A DNA stretch of 52,485 nucleotides from Pseudomonadales bacterium (GCA_030749725.1 JASMJM010000018.1:1-52485); one strand, 5' to 3'. Positions 35,260 to 44,811 are shown, numbered from the stretch's first letter. Program-made: numbers and translations. The notes: a model not told the origin generated them from the sequence alone.

Positions 35260-36090
35260 TCACACCGTCGTCTGCGTCATCCAATCGGGCAGAGCATTGT
35301 CCGACTTCAAGTACATCTTGCAACCTCTGCGAAAAACATCTTCCCAAAAAGCTCTGTCCTCCAACAAAGTGGATCTCAGGGATTTTCCACTGTAGATTTT
35401 CATGAATCGGAATAGATCCGTTTTTGTCAAGCCGTTACCCAGTGTTGAAAAAAGGAGACCGCCGATATCTTTAACCCGCCAACGGGTGGGTGTGTGATTA
35501 CGTACCTGTGCCCTATGCAGATCTATGATGAAGATCTGCGGCTCAAGGCCTCCTTGTTGTTCACACAGACTCCTTTTGACCAGTAACAGATGGCAGATAT
35601 AGAAATCGCGGTGGTTGACACCGTGGTCGTGCATTTTTTTGCTGATTTCTGATACTTTCTTCAGCAGCGACAACTTCTGCCTGAACGGCGGTCTGTCGTT
35701 AGACCACTCGCTACAATACTCTTCCAGACTTTCAGTTGAATCCAGGGCTTCCGTGACGATAAACGAATGGAGTTTGGCAGGATTCCAACCCTCTACGCCG
35801 TATGCCACCGGCGTCATAGTGTCGATGCCGAGATCCTTGAGTCTTTCGATCGCCCGCCATTCATTGCGTGCACTGAGAACCGGCCACCGCAGCTGCAAGC
35901 AGTTTTTGAATATTTCCCGCCAGCCGACACCCCAATGGACTTTCGCAAAATACGCCCGGCCGTCGAGATCAAATCGCACAGTTTTTCGGCTCTCCAAGCT
36001 ACGGTAAACCTCGCCCTGCAAAGCCCACGCCCGCTCGTATGGGTCGTCATCTTTCCAGGCTTTCTTGAACGTTTCGTTGAGATAAAACAT
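35260..36090 (-). CDS. waaP: Lipopolysaccharide core heptose(I) kinase WaaP
   Basis: WaaP phosphorylates O-4 of the first inner-core heptose, which stiffens the outer membrane. The 276 residues show FDLDGRAYFAKVHWG (ATP-binding Lys), the signature catalytic loop HRDFYICHLLL (E. coli has HRDCYICHFLL) and IIDLHRAQVR. The length is near that of known WaaP proteins (about 265-270). The gene is downstream of waaG, as in enterobacteria and pseudomonads, and heads a run of three kinase genes. About 120 bp with a 14-bp repeat array separates it from waaG. Confidence 0.95.
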   Translation of the reverse strand: MFYLNETFKKAWKDDDPYERAWALQGEVYRSLESRKTVRFDLDGRAYFAKVHWGVGWREIFKNCLQLRWPVLSARNEWRAIERLKDLGIDTMTPVAYGVEGWNPAKLHSFIVTEALDSTESLEEYCSEWSNDRPPFRQKLSLLKKVSEISKKMHDHGVNHRDFYICHLLLVKRSLCEQQGGLEPQIFIIDLHRAQVRNHTPTRWRVKDIGGLLFSTLGNGLTKTDLFRFMKIYSGKSLRSTLLEDRAFWEDVFRRGCKMYLKSDNALPDWMTQTTV

Positions 36091-36154
36091 ATTCGGAAGT
36101 CTGATTCACGTTACTGACATTGGGCCCGGCATTTCTGGACAGAAGACACGCAGT

Positions 36155-36213
36155 CGGCGTACCCCTACTAGGCGTGCCCCACTAGGCGTGCCCCACTAGG
36201 CGTGCCCCACTAG
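36155..36213. repeat. 14-bp tandem repeat array between waaG fusion and waaP
   Basis: A 15-bp variant (36155-36169) and three identical units AGGCGTGCCCCACT (36170-36183, 36184-36197, 36198-36211) end in AG directly before the stop codon of the waaG fusion (TCA on this strand, 36214-36216). The array therefore begins at the first base after the stop of that gene. Confidence 0.95.
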
Positions 36214-38472
36214 TCAACTAACTACGCTGCATATCAGATCCGTGGCACGGTCCGGCATGCTGTAGAGGTCTGCAACCGCCGCATACTTCACGCCATTATT
36301 ATGCCACTTCTCCCTCTCACTGGATGTCAGCATTTCCGTCAGGGCATTATTGAAATCACTCTGCGCATAAGGTGAAGCAATCAGTTTGCCCGCTCCTGCA
36401 GCTTCCACATAGTGGGCATAGCCACATACATCCGTTGTTAGCACAGGCAGGCCGGCAACGATGGCTTCCAGAATTACGGTACCGGTATTTTCCACATAGG
36501 CGGGATGGACCAGTAAATCTGCGCCCAGTAAGAATCTGGGGATGTCGTCTCGCCCCATGTATATGGTGACCTGCTTACCCAAGCCCAGCCTTTTGGCCAT
36601 CCTGACGAATTGGTTCGGATTATCCTGTCCAATGACGACCAACTGAGTCTTTTGCCTCAGTGGTTCCGCCAGTGAGTTCATACCCAGTAAAGCCCGGTCC
36701 AATCCTTTGGTCACAAATCCGGACCCTATGAGAAGAAGCATATATTCGTCATCCTCGATACCAATCTCATGCCTTAACTCATGCCCCACGTCCCGGGCGT
36801 TGGCCGGCGCTATTCTGTCGCGCGAAATGCCTGGTGGTAACAGGTGGAATCGTTCGCCGGGCGTATTGTAGTGCTTTAGAAAAAACGGTTCCTGTGCTTC
36901 GGAAAGCATCAGTATTTCGGTCTGTGAACCGGGTCTAAATACTGCCTCTTCATATAGGGAAAAATGCTTGTACCTGGGTATCGAACGATATAGCCAGTTT
37001 CTCTGTGTCTGTGCCTTCTCTTCATAGCAGGAATCCGCTGCATAATAGACATCCAGACCCGGCATCTTGTTGAATCCGATGACGCCATGGGCTGGATGAT
37101 CAGCCAATTCAACCTTCATCCAATCAGAAAACCTTTCGTATCGCTTATGATTGGTAATTGCGTTGACAGGCACGATTACGACAGTGAAGCCGGAAGGTGT
37201 CTCACCTTGCCAGGAGAGGGTGTAAACTCTGATTGCATAGCCTCTCCTCTGGCACTCCAGTGCAATTCTCATAAAATCCCGCTGCAAACCCCCAAAGGGA
37301 AAATACTTATACAAACAAAAGGCCAATACACCCCTTTTCGGATGGGATCCGCAGCGCTGGTAGGTGATTTCTTCGATGCATGAGCAGGCTTCCTGGGGCA
37401 GTGCGTAGATATTGGCGTGCCTGGCAAACTTCCTCCCATTTTCCTGCCAGCGCTCCCTTTTCGGCGACAGCAGCATCTCTTTCAGTTTTTGATTGAGCTC
37501 TTCCTGACGGAACGGGCTGGCTACCAACTGGCCCGCTTCGGCCTCCGTTACATAGTGACCGTATCCGCAGATATCGGTGGCCAGCACGGGCAGCCCCGCG
37601 ACGATCGCCTCCAGCAAGACAATGCCGGCGCACTCGTCCAGGGCCGGGTGAATCAGAAGATCAGCCCCCAGCATAAACGGAGGCGCGTCTCTCTCCGAGA
37701 GAATCTGTACGTTCTTGCTCAACCCGAGAAGAAAGATGGTCCGTTTATAGGACGCGGGATTATCCTCGCCAATAACGATGAATCGAGTCTTCTTCCTGAT
37801 ATTGGCCGGCAGTGATCTCACTGCGAACAGGGCTCGATTCAGTCCCTTCTTAATGAACCCGGATCCCACCATCAGCACCAGATAGTCGTCCTCCCCGAGT
37901 TGGAATTCCTCTCGAAATGCTTGGCGAATCTCTGATGCATTTTCCGAGGCGATTCTGTCCCTGGCAATCCCAGGGGGCAAGAAGTGCATCCTGGAATCAG
38001 GTGTATCGTAATAGCGCTTGAAAAAGCCCTTCTGAACATCGGATATCCACAGGACTTCAGTCTTGCTGTCTCTGGAAAAGACCGCCTTTTCATATTCGGC
38101 AAAGTGCTTGTAGCGGGGTAATTGCCGATAGAGCCAACTCCTCTGAGTACGTGCTTTCTCCTCATAACAGGAATCCCCGGCAAAATACAAATCCAAGCCG
38201 GGCATCTTATTGATGCCGATAACGCCATCCACCGGATTGCCACGCAATGCCTCCTGCACCCATTGACTGAATTTCTTATAGCGACTGTGGTTGGTGATGG
38301 CGGTAACCGGGACGATGATCACTTCAAACCCCTCCGGCACCAGACCCTTCCACAGCAACGTGTAGACGCGTATCTCATGGCCACGCTGCTGGCATTCCAG
38401 TGTTATCCGCAAAAAGTCCCTCTGCAGACCACCGAAGGGAAAGTACTTATACAGGCAAAATGCAAGTTTCAT
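36214..38472 (-). CDS. waaG: Tandem WaaG-WaaG glycosyltransferase fusion
   Basis: WaaG adds the first glucose (or GalN-type sugar) to heptose II of the core. This protein of about 752 residues from the ATG at 38472 contains two complete GT4 domains. The first begins MKLAFCLYKYFPFGGLQRDF and ends near residue 370; the second begins LAFCLYKYFPFGGLQRDFMR near residue 383. Both have NKMPGLD, CYEEKA and TQR blocks and an LLEAIVAGLPVL or ILEAIVAGLPVL nucleotide-sugar motif with its E-x7-E glutamates (first half DECAGIVLLE, second half VENTGTVILE). The normal family length is about 370. The halves are clearly diverged, so this is an old duplication in one frame. It starts 11 bp after the waaC stop. 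Confidence 0.95.
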   Translation of the reverse strand: MKLAFCLYKYFPFGGLQRDFLRITLECQQRGHEIRVYTLLWKGLVPEGFEVIIVPVTAITNHSRYKKFSQWVQEALRGNPVDGVIGINKMPGLDLYFAGDSCYEEKARTQRSWLYRQLPRYKHFAEYEKAVFSRDSKTEVLWISDVQKGFFKRYYDTPDSRMHFLPPGIARDRIASENASEIRQAFREEFQLGEDDYLVLMVGSGFIKKGLNRALFAVRSLPANIRKKTRFIVIGEDNPASYKRTIFLLGLSKNVQILSERDAPPFMLGADLLIHPALDECAGIVLLEAIVAGLPVLATDICGYGHYVTEAEAGQLVASPFRQEELNQKLKEMLLSPKRERWQENGRKFARHANIYALPQEACSCIEEITYQRCGSHPKRGVLAFCLYKYFPFGGLQRDFMRIALECQRRGYAIRVYTLSWQGETPSGFTVVIVPVNAITNHKRYERFSDWMKVELADHPAHGVIGFNKMPGLDVYYAADSCYEEKAQTQRNWLYRSIPRYKHFSLYEEAVFRPGSQTEILMLSEAQEPFFLKHYNTPGERFHLLPPGISRDRIAPANARDVGHELRHEIGIEDDEYMLLLIGSGFVTKGLDRALLGMNSLAEPLRQKTQLVVIGQDNPNQFVRMAKRLGLGKQVTIYMGRDDIPRFLLGADLLVHPAYVENTGTVILEAIVAGLPVLTTDVCGYAHYVEAAGAGKLIASPYAQSDFNNALTEMLTSSEREKWHNNGVKYAAVADLYSMPDRATDLICSVVS

Positions 38473-38483
38473 CTGGCGCGCTC

Positions 38484-39560
38484 TCAACCGCTTTGATCAG
38501 GGCTTACCGCAGGTCTCATCATTGCTGTCAGTTCGCTCCATACCGAAGCTGGGGTCAATGGGGCAAAACATGGGGGATGGATAGCATTGGTTTCAGATTT
38601 TCTGACAAACTTACATGTCCTTTTCATACAAGGGATACAGGATAAGTGATCGCTCACTATACTGCGTTGTGAGTCGCCGTAACTGCCGCTCAAGCCGGGA
38701 TCCGTCGGTCCATGGACGGCGACCGTCGGTACCCCACAGGCGACGGCGAGATGACCCAAACCGGTATCACCGGTCACTACCCCTTCGACAGATGCCAGAA
38801 TACCCATCAATTCCCTAATCTTCAGCGACGGCAAAACGATGGCCGCCGGCTGGCCCTCGCCAATCAACTCTGCCCTTTGCTTCTCTATTTCGTCTCCCCA
38901 GGGCAGTAATACCCGATAACCACCTTCGATCACCTGCTGCGCCAATTGTTGCCAATAGGCAACAGGCCACTGCTTCGATTCCCATGCCGTGCCGTGGTTA
39001 AACAGGATTTGCTTAGTATGACAATATTTGTCGAGCCCTTCACCCAATGATCTCGCATCGGGATGGATTCCATAGCTTCCTAACTGCTGAGGTACTTCGT
39101 ATGCAAGCGCCTCGGCGAACAGCTGTCTGATCTTCTCTACGGCATGCTGGTTGCGTGAAGCCTTGACCTTCTGCTGGTAGAACAGCGAGCTGAGCGGTTC
39201 TCTGGCTGATTGCCAGTCTAAACCCACCGATTTGGCGTCCACCAATCGAGTGATCAGCGCGCTCTTCATCAAGCCTTGGGCATCGATCACCAGATCGTAC
39301 GGGTTACGCCTCAGTGCCGCTTTGAACTGACTGAATTCGCCACCAGAGAGTGCTGCCTTAACATTCCTGCGCCAGCGTCGGATTGCCACCGGTATGACCT
39401 CGTTCACCGCCGGATGACTGGCCGGAATGTCCTCGAAGGCCTCCTCGACAACCCAGTCGAAGGTAATCCCCGGCAACAGGCGGCGGGCATCGGTAACTGC
39501 CGGCAGGGCATGGATGATGTCTCCCATCGAGGAGGTCTTAACCACCAACACGTGAGTCAT
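38484..39560 (-). CDS. waaC: LPS heptosyltransferase I WaaC
   Basis: WaaC transfers L,D-heptose from ADP-heptose to the first Kdo of the core. The 358 residues form a GT9 fold that starts HVLVVKTSSMGDIIHALPA, with the family acceptor-side motif, and ends with the sugar-nucleotide motif GDTGLGHLAVACGVPTVA followed by VHGPTDPGLSG. The C-terminus has a cysteine cluster (CIPCMKRTC) seen also in the WaaF here. It is followed by the waaG fusion and preceded by waaF in the order waaF-waaC-waaG-waaP, as in pseudomonads. Confidence 0.96.
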   Translation of the reverse strand: MTHVLVVKTSSMGDIIHALPAVTDARRLLPGITFDWVVEEAFEDIPASHPAVNEVIPVAIRRWRRNVKAALSGGEFSQFKAALRRNPYDLVIDAQGLMKSALITRLVDAKSVGLDWQSAREPLSSLFYQQKVKASRNQHAVEKIRQLFAEALAYEVPQQLGSYGIHPDARSLGEGLDKYCHTKQILFNHGTAWESKQWPVAYWQQLAQQVIEGGYRVLLPWGDEIEKQRAELIGEGQPAAIVLPSLKIRELMGILASVEGVVTGDTGLGHLAVACGVPTVAVHGPTDPGLSGSYGDSQRSIVSDHLSCIPCMKRTCKFVRKSETNAIHPPCFAPLTPASVWSELTAMMRPAVSPDQSG

Positions 39561-39648
39561 CGTTCAAATCATTCCTCAGGGCCCACTCCACAACAAGCTG
39601 GCGATTTTAGGCGTTGCCGCGCCCTGCTGGCAAGGGTGGTCATGAGCC

Positions 39649-40692
39649 TTACACACCTGCTGATTTCATCTCCTCGAGTACCCTGTCCGCTTTGAGCTCA
39701 TTCAGGCAATCCGTGTGGCCTAACGGGCAGGTCCGCTTGAAACAAGGACTGCAGGGAAGATCGAGAGAGATAATCGTCGCTTGGTCGCACAGAGGTGGCG
39801 TGAACTGGGGTGACGATGACCCATACAGGATGAATAGTTGCCGATCGAGGGCAGCGGCTATGTGCATGAGTCCGGAGTCGTTTGTCAGCACGACCTCCAC
39901 CAGAGCCATCAGATCGACGACCTCAGGCAGAGAAGTCTTGCCCGTCAGATCGAAGCAGAGATCGCGCAATTGTGGCGAGATCCGGTCTCGAAGTCGTCCT
40001 GCCGTGGTGATATCTTTTCGTGATCCAAATACCCATACTTGCCACCCCAGCGCCAGAAAATGCTCTGCCACCAGTCCATAATGGGCGACTGGCCATTGTT
40101 TCGCCACGCCATACTCGGCACCGGGGCACAGAGCCAGTATCGGTCGATGGAGTTCCAGCTGGAGCTTTCTCAGGGTATCTGCAGCTGCATCCTGATCTGT
40201 CGTCAAGCGAGGCCGGCAGAGGGGTTGCGGCAACTCAACGCCCTTGTCGTAGGCAAGGCTGACAAATCTCTCCACCATCAAGGGCAGCGTCGATGGACTG
40301 AGTATACGCAGGTCATTCAAGACGCCGAATCGGCCCTCTCCGCGCCATCCAATCCGTTCCGGTATACCGGCAAATACAGGTACCAGCGCTGATTTAAACG
40401 AGTTCGGCAACACGTAAGCCCTATCGTAGGCCTCATGGCGCAATGCCAATCCCATCCTGTAACGTTTCATGACGGCCAATTGACCGTGCTCGACATCCAG
40501 CAGCCAACCTTTACTCACCTCCCCCATGCGGGCCAGCAGCGGATAGGTGGCTGAGGGGGCAACTACATCAAGGATACAACCCGGGTTTTGTGTCGCGAGA
40601 CTGGCGAACATAGCCTGGGCCATCACCATATCGCCAACCCAGGAAGGGCCTATGACGACTATCTTCTTTGCTGGACAACTGTCGGCAGCCAT
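39649..40692 (-). CDS. waaF: LPS heptosyltransferase II WaaF
   Basis: WaaF adds the second heptose to the inner core from ADP-heptose. The 347 residues start with KIVVIGPSWVGDMVMAQ, the WaaF signature, and carry the GT9 nucleotide-sugar motif TNDSGLMHIAAALDR followed by LYGSSSPQFTPPL. A CSPCFKRTCPLGHTDC segment near the end is typical of the family. It starts 13 bp after the ilvE stop, so it may share a transcript with ilvE. Confidence 0.96.
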   Translation of the reverse strand: MAADSCPAKKIVVIGPSWVGDMVMAQAMFASLATQNPGCILDVVAPSATYPLLARMGEVSKGWLLDVEHGQLAVMKRYRMGLALRHEAYDRAYVLPNSFKSALVPVFAGIPERIGWRGEGRFGVLNDLRILSPSTLPLMVERFVSLAYDKGVELPQPLCRPRLTTDQDAAADTLRKLQLELHRPILALCPGAEYGVAKQWPVAHYGLVAEHFLALGWQVWVFGSRKDITTAGRLRDRISPQLRDLCFDLTGKTSLPEVVDLMALVEVVLTNDSGLMHIAAALDRQLFILYGSSSPQFTPPLCDQATIISLDLPCSPCFKRTCPLGHTDCLNELKADRVLEEMKSAGV

Positions 40693-40705
40693 GACGACAC
40701 TTACA

Positions 40706-41638
40706 TCACTGGACCAGCGTTGACCATTGCGGGTGCTGTTCTCTCCGACCCATCACCTGATCGAAATAGAGGGCCTGGAGCTGTTCGGTGATGGGTCCAC
40801 GGGAGCCACAGCCAATGATTCGACCATCCAGCTCCCTGATGGGTAGGACTTCTGCAGCGGTACCGGTGAAGAAGGCTTCATCGGCAATATAGACTTCATC
40901 ACGGGTTATTCGTCTCTCGGTGATGGCGAGTCCAAGCTCCTCTGCAAAATCAAATATGGTAGATCTGGTGATGCCCTCCAGACAGGAGGTCAATTCGGGG
41001 GTGTGCAGTTTGCCTTCTTTTATTATAAATATGTTCTCGCCGCTTCCTTCCGCTACATATCCTTCGTTATCCAATAGCAGCGCTTCGTCACAGCCGCTAT
41101 CGAGCGCCTCTCTGAGTGCCATCATGGAATTGATGTAATTACCATTGGCTTTGGCCTTGCACATGGTGATATTTACATGGTGCCTGGTATAGGAGGAGGT
41201 CCGTACCTTGATCCCTTCGACCCTGGCTTGCGGAGTCATGTAGACGGGCCATGGCCAGGCGGCGATGATGGTGTGAGACTTCAGATTCTCCGCTCGAAGC
41301 CCCATCTCTTCCGATCCGTAGAAGCACATGGGCCTGATATAGGCTTCATCCAGCTGGTTCTCTCGAACAACGGTAACCTGGGCCTGATTGAGCTCGTCTT
41401 TGCTAAACGTTATCGGGAAACTGAGTATGTGGGCGGAGCGAAACAATCGATCCGTATGCTCCCTCAAACGGAAAATCATCGGGCCTTTGTCCGTCTGGTA
41501 GGCACGAACCCCTTCAAACACACCCAATCCATAGTGAAGCGTGTGGGTCAATACATGGACATTCGCTTCCCGCCAAGGAACTAGCTTGCCGTCAAACCAG
41601 ATGACCCCGTCTCGATCAGCTAACGATTCTGTAGACAT
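40706..41638 (-). CDS. ilvE: Branched-chain amino acid aminotransferase IlvE
   Basis: IlvE is a PLP enzyme that makes or breaks down leucine, isoleucine and valine by transamination with glutamate. The 310 residues are class IV fold: IWFDGKLVPWREANVHVLTH at the start, the PLP lysine in KAKANGNYINS, and the cofactor-binding EGSGENIFIIKEG. The length is typical (about 308). It lies between glnE and waaF, as in P. aeruginosa (PA5013). ilvD, a second gene of the same pathway, is 8 kb away. Confidence 0.97.
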   Translation of the reverse strand: MSTESLADRDGVIWFDGKLVPWREANVHVLTHTLHYGLGVFEGVRAYQTDKGPMIFRLREHTDRLFRSAHILSFPITFSKDELNQAQVTVVRENQLDEAYIRPMCFYGSEEMGLRAENLKSHTIIAAWPWPVYMTPQARVEGIKVRTSSYTRHHVNITMCKAKANGNYINSMMALREALDSGCDEALLLDNEGYVAEGSGENIFIIKEGKLHTPELTSCLEGITRSTIFDFAEELGLAITERRITRDEVYIADEAFFTGTAAEVLPIRELDGRIIGCGSRGPITEQLQALYFDQVMGRREQHPQWSTLVQ

Positions 41639-41756
41639 TTAATTACGACCTTTCTGAGTGTCTTTTGCACCATTTCAATCCATTCGCGGGTCCGCTGGCT
41701 GCGACGCACGTCAGCCGGGAATATTGGCCATGGGTAGGGCACTAGAGATCAAAACC

Positions 41757-41818
41757 AAGTGTCCCGACTGGGGGTCCGACCAAGCGGCCCCGACTGGGCG
41801 TCCCCGACTGGCCTACTA
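41757..41818. repeat. Degenerate 14-bp repeats between ilvE and glnE
   Basis: Three to four units related to GGCGTCCCCGACTG run from about 41757 into the glnE stop codon (CTA on this strand, 41816-41818, in CTACTAG). The units are the reverse complement of those at 393-458 in consensus. The rest of the 177-bp gap (41639-41756) shows no gene. Confidence 0.7.
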
Positions 41819-44725
41819 GCCAGTATTGTGCATAAGTTTACGCCAAACTATAACAACCTTCTCACGGTAGGGTGCAAGCTGCGAATAAGCGGAAATGAAC
41901 AGCTGCCCACCAAGGGCTTGGAAATGTACTGCTGACCTGTAAGCAAGATAAGCATCTCTGAGCAGATCGACATCCTCTTTATCCAACAGATTAAACTCCT
42001 GGAGCATTCCCAGCAAACGGTAATTATCCGTGAACCCACACAGATCCGGGTACTTATGGCTCCAGGCCAAGACCGCGTATTGGACCATAAATTCGATATC
42101 AACGATAGCTCCCAAAGCATGTTTCAGATCGAACGGCAGACTGTTGTCATCCTGTGACTCATGGTCCTGGCGTCTTTCCAAACTGCGCATTCTTTGCCGC
42201 ATCTCAATGATGTCAGTCCGGAGTTGATGCGGCTCCCTTCTAGTTTCAAGAACGGTGCGTCGAATCTTCTCAAACCTTTCGCCAATGTGTCGATCGCCGG
42301 CTACAAACCGCGCTCTGACCAGGGCCTGATGCTCAAAGGTCCATGCTTTGTCTTGTTGATAGGTTTCAAATGCTTCAATGGAGGATACCAGCACTCCCTT
42401 GCCGCCAGCAGGTCTCAATCTCACATCGATGTCGTACAGAATTCCTGCAGATGTAAAGCTATTCAAGATATGGATGATGCGCTGCCCGAGGCGATTGAAG
42501 AAGGTGCTGTTAGCTACTTGCTTAGGCCCTTCGGTCTGTGCATGCACGGCACCGTTATGGATAAACACCAAATCGAGATCGGATCCGAAACCCAGTTCAT
42601 ATCCGCCCAATTTGCCGTAGGCAATTACTGCGAAGTCGGGATTACAGTATTCACCATCTTCACGCTTCGGTCTGCCGTGCCGCTCAACCAGATGGCCCCA
42701 GGCGATATCCAACACCTGCTGCAGAATCGTCTCGGCTAAGGCGGTTAACAGGTCACTGCTGACCATCACCGAACGCAGATTGGAGAGTTCCAGCGCGGCG
42801 GCTTTTAGCTGGCAGGCATTCTTGAATTGGCGCAGGTGATCCATCTGCTCCTCTAGATCTCCGACTGGGGAGGAGGATAAATGGCTTTTCAAAGCCTCCT
42901 TAAGATCGTCTTCACTGGGAATGTCATCCTCGCCACTGTAATCACCCAACTCGTAAAGCAACATCGGTTGCTTGCGGAGTTGCTCGGCCACCCAGGGACT
43001 CTTGCCGCACAATTTGATCATTCGTTCCACGGAAGGTGGATTCTCCAACAGGTAAACCAGGTAGGTACTTCGCCTGAGTATCGCTTCGACGATTGACAAA
43101 ACGCGACTGAGGGTCGTATCGGGATCCCTCTCTCTGCTGACCAAATTGAGCAACTTGGGCAGCAGCCTGTCGATTCTTTCTACCTCCAATGCTTGTGGAA
43201 GATTCTTGTTACGCGCCATCTTCATGTTGCTGAGTTGTGCGCTGACCTGTGCGCCATCAGAAAAGCCACTCTGTTCGAGAAAATCCGTTACATCCTTATC
43301 CTCGATGTCCTGCCACAATCGCTCCCAGAGCAGATTACTCTCCGGAAGATCCTCCGTGGCATCGGCTTCAGGTTGTATGACCTGTTGAAAGCAGGCAGCA
43401 ACAAAATCCCTGTGCTGATCCAGGGCGGTCAGGTATCGAGGCCAGCTTTGGAATCCCATTGCTGACGCCAGGCGGGATCTGGAAATGGCGCTGGCGGGAA
43501 GAATCTGAGTCTGTCGATCCGATTCCGCCTGTATGACGTGTTCCGAATTCCTAAGAAACAGGTAAGCCGATGTTAGCCCTGTCACTACATCGTCGTCCAA
43601 ATCTCCCCGCTCCTGCAGCCGTCCCATAATCTTCAGGAGTTTCTGTTCCTGCAGCCTGGTGTCTCGCGCCCCCCATATCAACTGGTAGGACTGAGCTATG
43701 AATTCGATCTCCCTGATGCCGCCAGGACCCAACTTGATATCATTGGCCAGCGCTTTGCTCTCAGATTCACTGTTAATCAATTTCTTCATCGACCGGAGTG
43801 ACTCGATCGCGCCATAGTCAAGATACTTCCGGTACACAAAGGGATTCAGCCAGTTGAGAAACGACCGCGCCTCGTCCAGATCACCCGCGACAGCTCTCGC
43901 TTTGATAAATGCGTACCTTTCCCAATCTCTACCATCCTTCTCGTAATAGTGTTCCATGGCACTTCTTGCCAGCACCAACGCTCCACTGTCGCCATAGGGT
44001 CGCAATCGCATATCCACTCTGAACACAAAGCCGTCATGTCTCGATTCACTCAGGGTATGTATCAGCTTTCTGGCCAGCCGCAAGAAGAACTCCTGATTGG
44101 ACATGTCCTTCTGTGAGCGATCGGTGGCCTTCACGTATCCCTGTTCGCCGTAGAGAAATACAAGATCGATATCGGATGAGAGATTCAACTCCATCCCACC
44201 CAATTTGCCCAACGCCAGCACAATCAACTGCTGGGGTTGCTTCGATGACCGATCAAAAGGCGTGCCGTAGGTCTGACAACTCTCCGAGTAGAGCACCTCA
44301 AGAGTGACTTCTATACAGGCATCTGCCAGGTTGGAAAGATCCAGGACGGTAGTTTCGAAATTCGCGCTGCGGGTGACATCGCGCCAGATAATTCTGACCA
44401 TCTCGCGCCTGCGAAAACTCCTCAATACGGTCATGAGATCCGGGCTTGAATCCGGATTCAATTCGACCGCTAGTCTCCCCTTATAAGAATCGCTAGGGTA
44501 AGCTCGCAGTAGGTCGCCGCTTTCCTGCAGATCGCCCAGTAGCTTCGGGTAACGTCGACAGCTTTCAGCTACATAATCACTGATGGACCAGACTTTTCTC
44601 AGGTCATCGAGCAACCCCATATCGTGAAGCTGCTCTCGGGAATATCCCCCCTGTTCAGCGTAGTCATCCAATTGAGCTTCAACGCCAGCGACAGCTTCTT
44701 TGAGGGGATCGATTTGCTCTGACAT
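41816..44725 (-). CDS. glnE: Bifunctional glutamine synthetase adenylyltransferase/deadenylase GlnE
   Basis: GlnE adenylylates glutamine synthetase when nitrogen is plentiful and removes AMP when it is scarce, under PII control. The 969 residues have two nucleotidyltransferase domains. The N-terminal deadenylase site is LSSDIDLVFLYGEQG and the C-terminal adenylylating site is GFGSDLDLVFIHNG. A linker with PPSVERMIKLCG lies between. The length is close to that of E. coli GlnE (946). The neighbours are ilvE downstream and the GspE-type ATPase upstream (86-bp gap). Confidence 0.97.
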   Translation of the reverse strand: MSEQIDPLKEAVAGVEAQLDDYAEQGGYSREQLHDMGLLDDLRKVWSISDYVAESCRRYPKLLGDLQESGDLLRAYPSDSYKGRLAVELNPDSSPDLMTVLRSFRRREMVRIIWRDVTRSANFETTVLDLSNLADACIEVTLEVLYSESCQTYGTPFDRSSKQPQQLIVLALGKLGGMELNLSSDIDLVFLYGEQGYVKATDRSQKDMSNQEFFLRLARKLIHTLSESRHDGFVFRVDMRLRPYGDSGALVLARSAMEHYYEKDGRDWERYAFIKARAVAGDLDEARSFLNWLNPFVYRKYLDYGAIESLRSMKKLINSESESKALANDIKLGPGGIREIEFIAQSYQLIWGARDTRLQEQKLLKIMGRLQERGDLDDDVVTGLTSAYLFLRNSEHVIQAESDRQTQILPASAISRSRLASAMGFQSWPRYLTALDQHRDFVAACFQQVIQPEADATEDLPESNLLWERLWQDIEDKDVTDFLEQSGFSDGAQVSAQLSNMKMARNKNLPQALEVERIDRLLPKLLNLVSRERDPDTTLSRVLSIVEAILRRSTYLVYLLENPPSVERMIKLCGKSPWVAEQLRKQPMLLYELGDYSGEDDIPSEDDLKEALKSHLSSSPVGDLEEQMDHLRQFKNACQLKAAALELSNLRSVMVSSDLLTALAETILQQVLDIAWGHLVERHGRPKREDGEYCNPDFAVIAYGKLGGYELGFGSDLDLVFIHNGAVHAQTEGPKQVANSTFFNRLGQRIIHILNSFTSAGILYDIDVRLRPAGGKGVLVSSIEAFETYQQDKAWTFEHQALVRARFVAGDRHIGERFEKIRRTVLETRREPHQLRTDIIEMRQRMRSLERRQDHESQDDNSLPFDLKHALGAIVDIEFMVQYAVLAWSHKYPDLCGFTDNYRLLGMLQEFNLLDKEDVDLLRDAYLAYRSAVHFQALGGQLFISAYSQLAPYREKVVIVWRKLMHNTG

Positions 44726-44811
44726 GACTTCCTACTGAATGCGGAAACCGAACCTTCGCTGCTCGTTAGGAGAGATTGGCTGGGAGTTTATTCAACAAGG
44801 TGTCAGCAGCT

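Noticed and set aside
36214-38472. WaaG fusion as an assembly artefact from collapsed or duplicated reads
   Set aside because: The two halves differ at many residues throughout, so they are not a copy of one sequence, and the linker is in frame without a stop.
31142-41638. LPS gene block as a recently transferred island
   Set aside because: Gene order and content match the usual chromosomal order in pseudomonads from waaA to glnE, and no integrase, tRNA boundary or marked base-composition change is seen.
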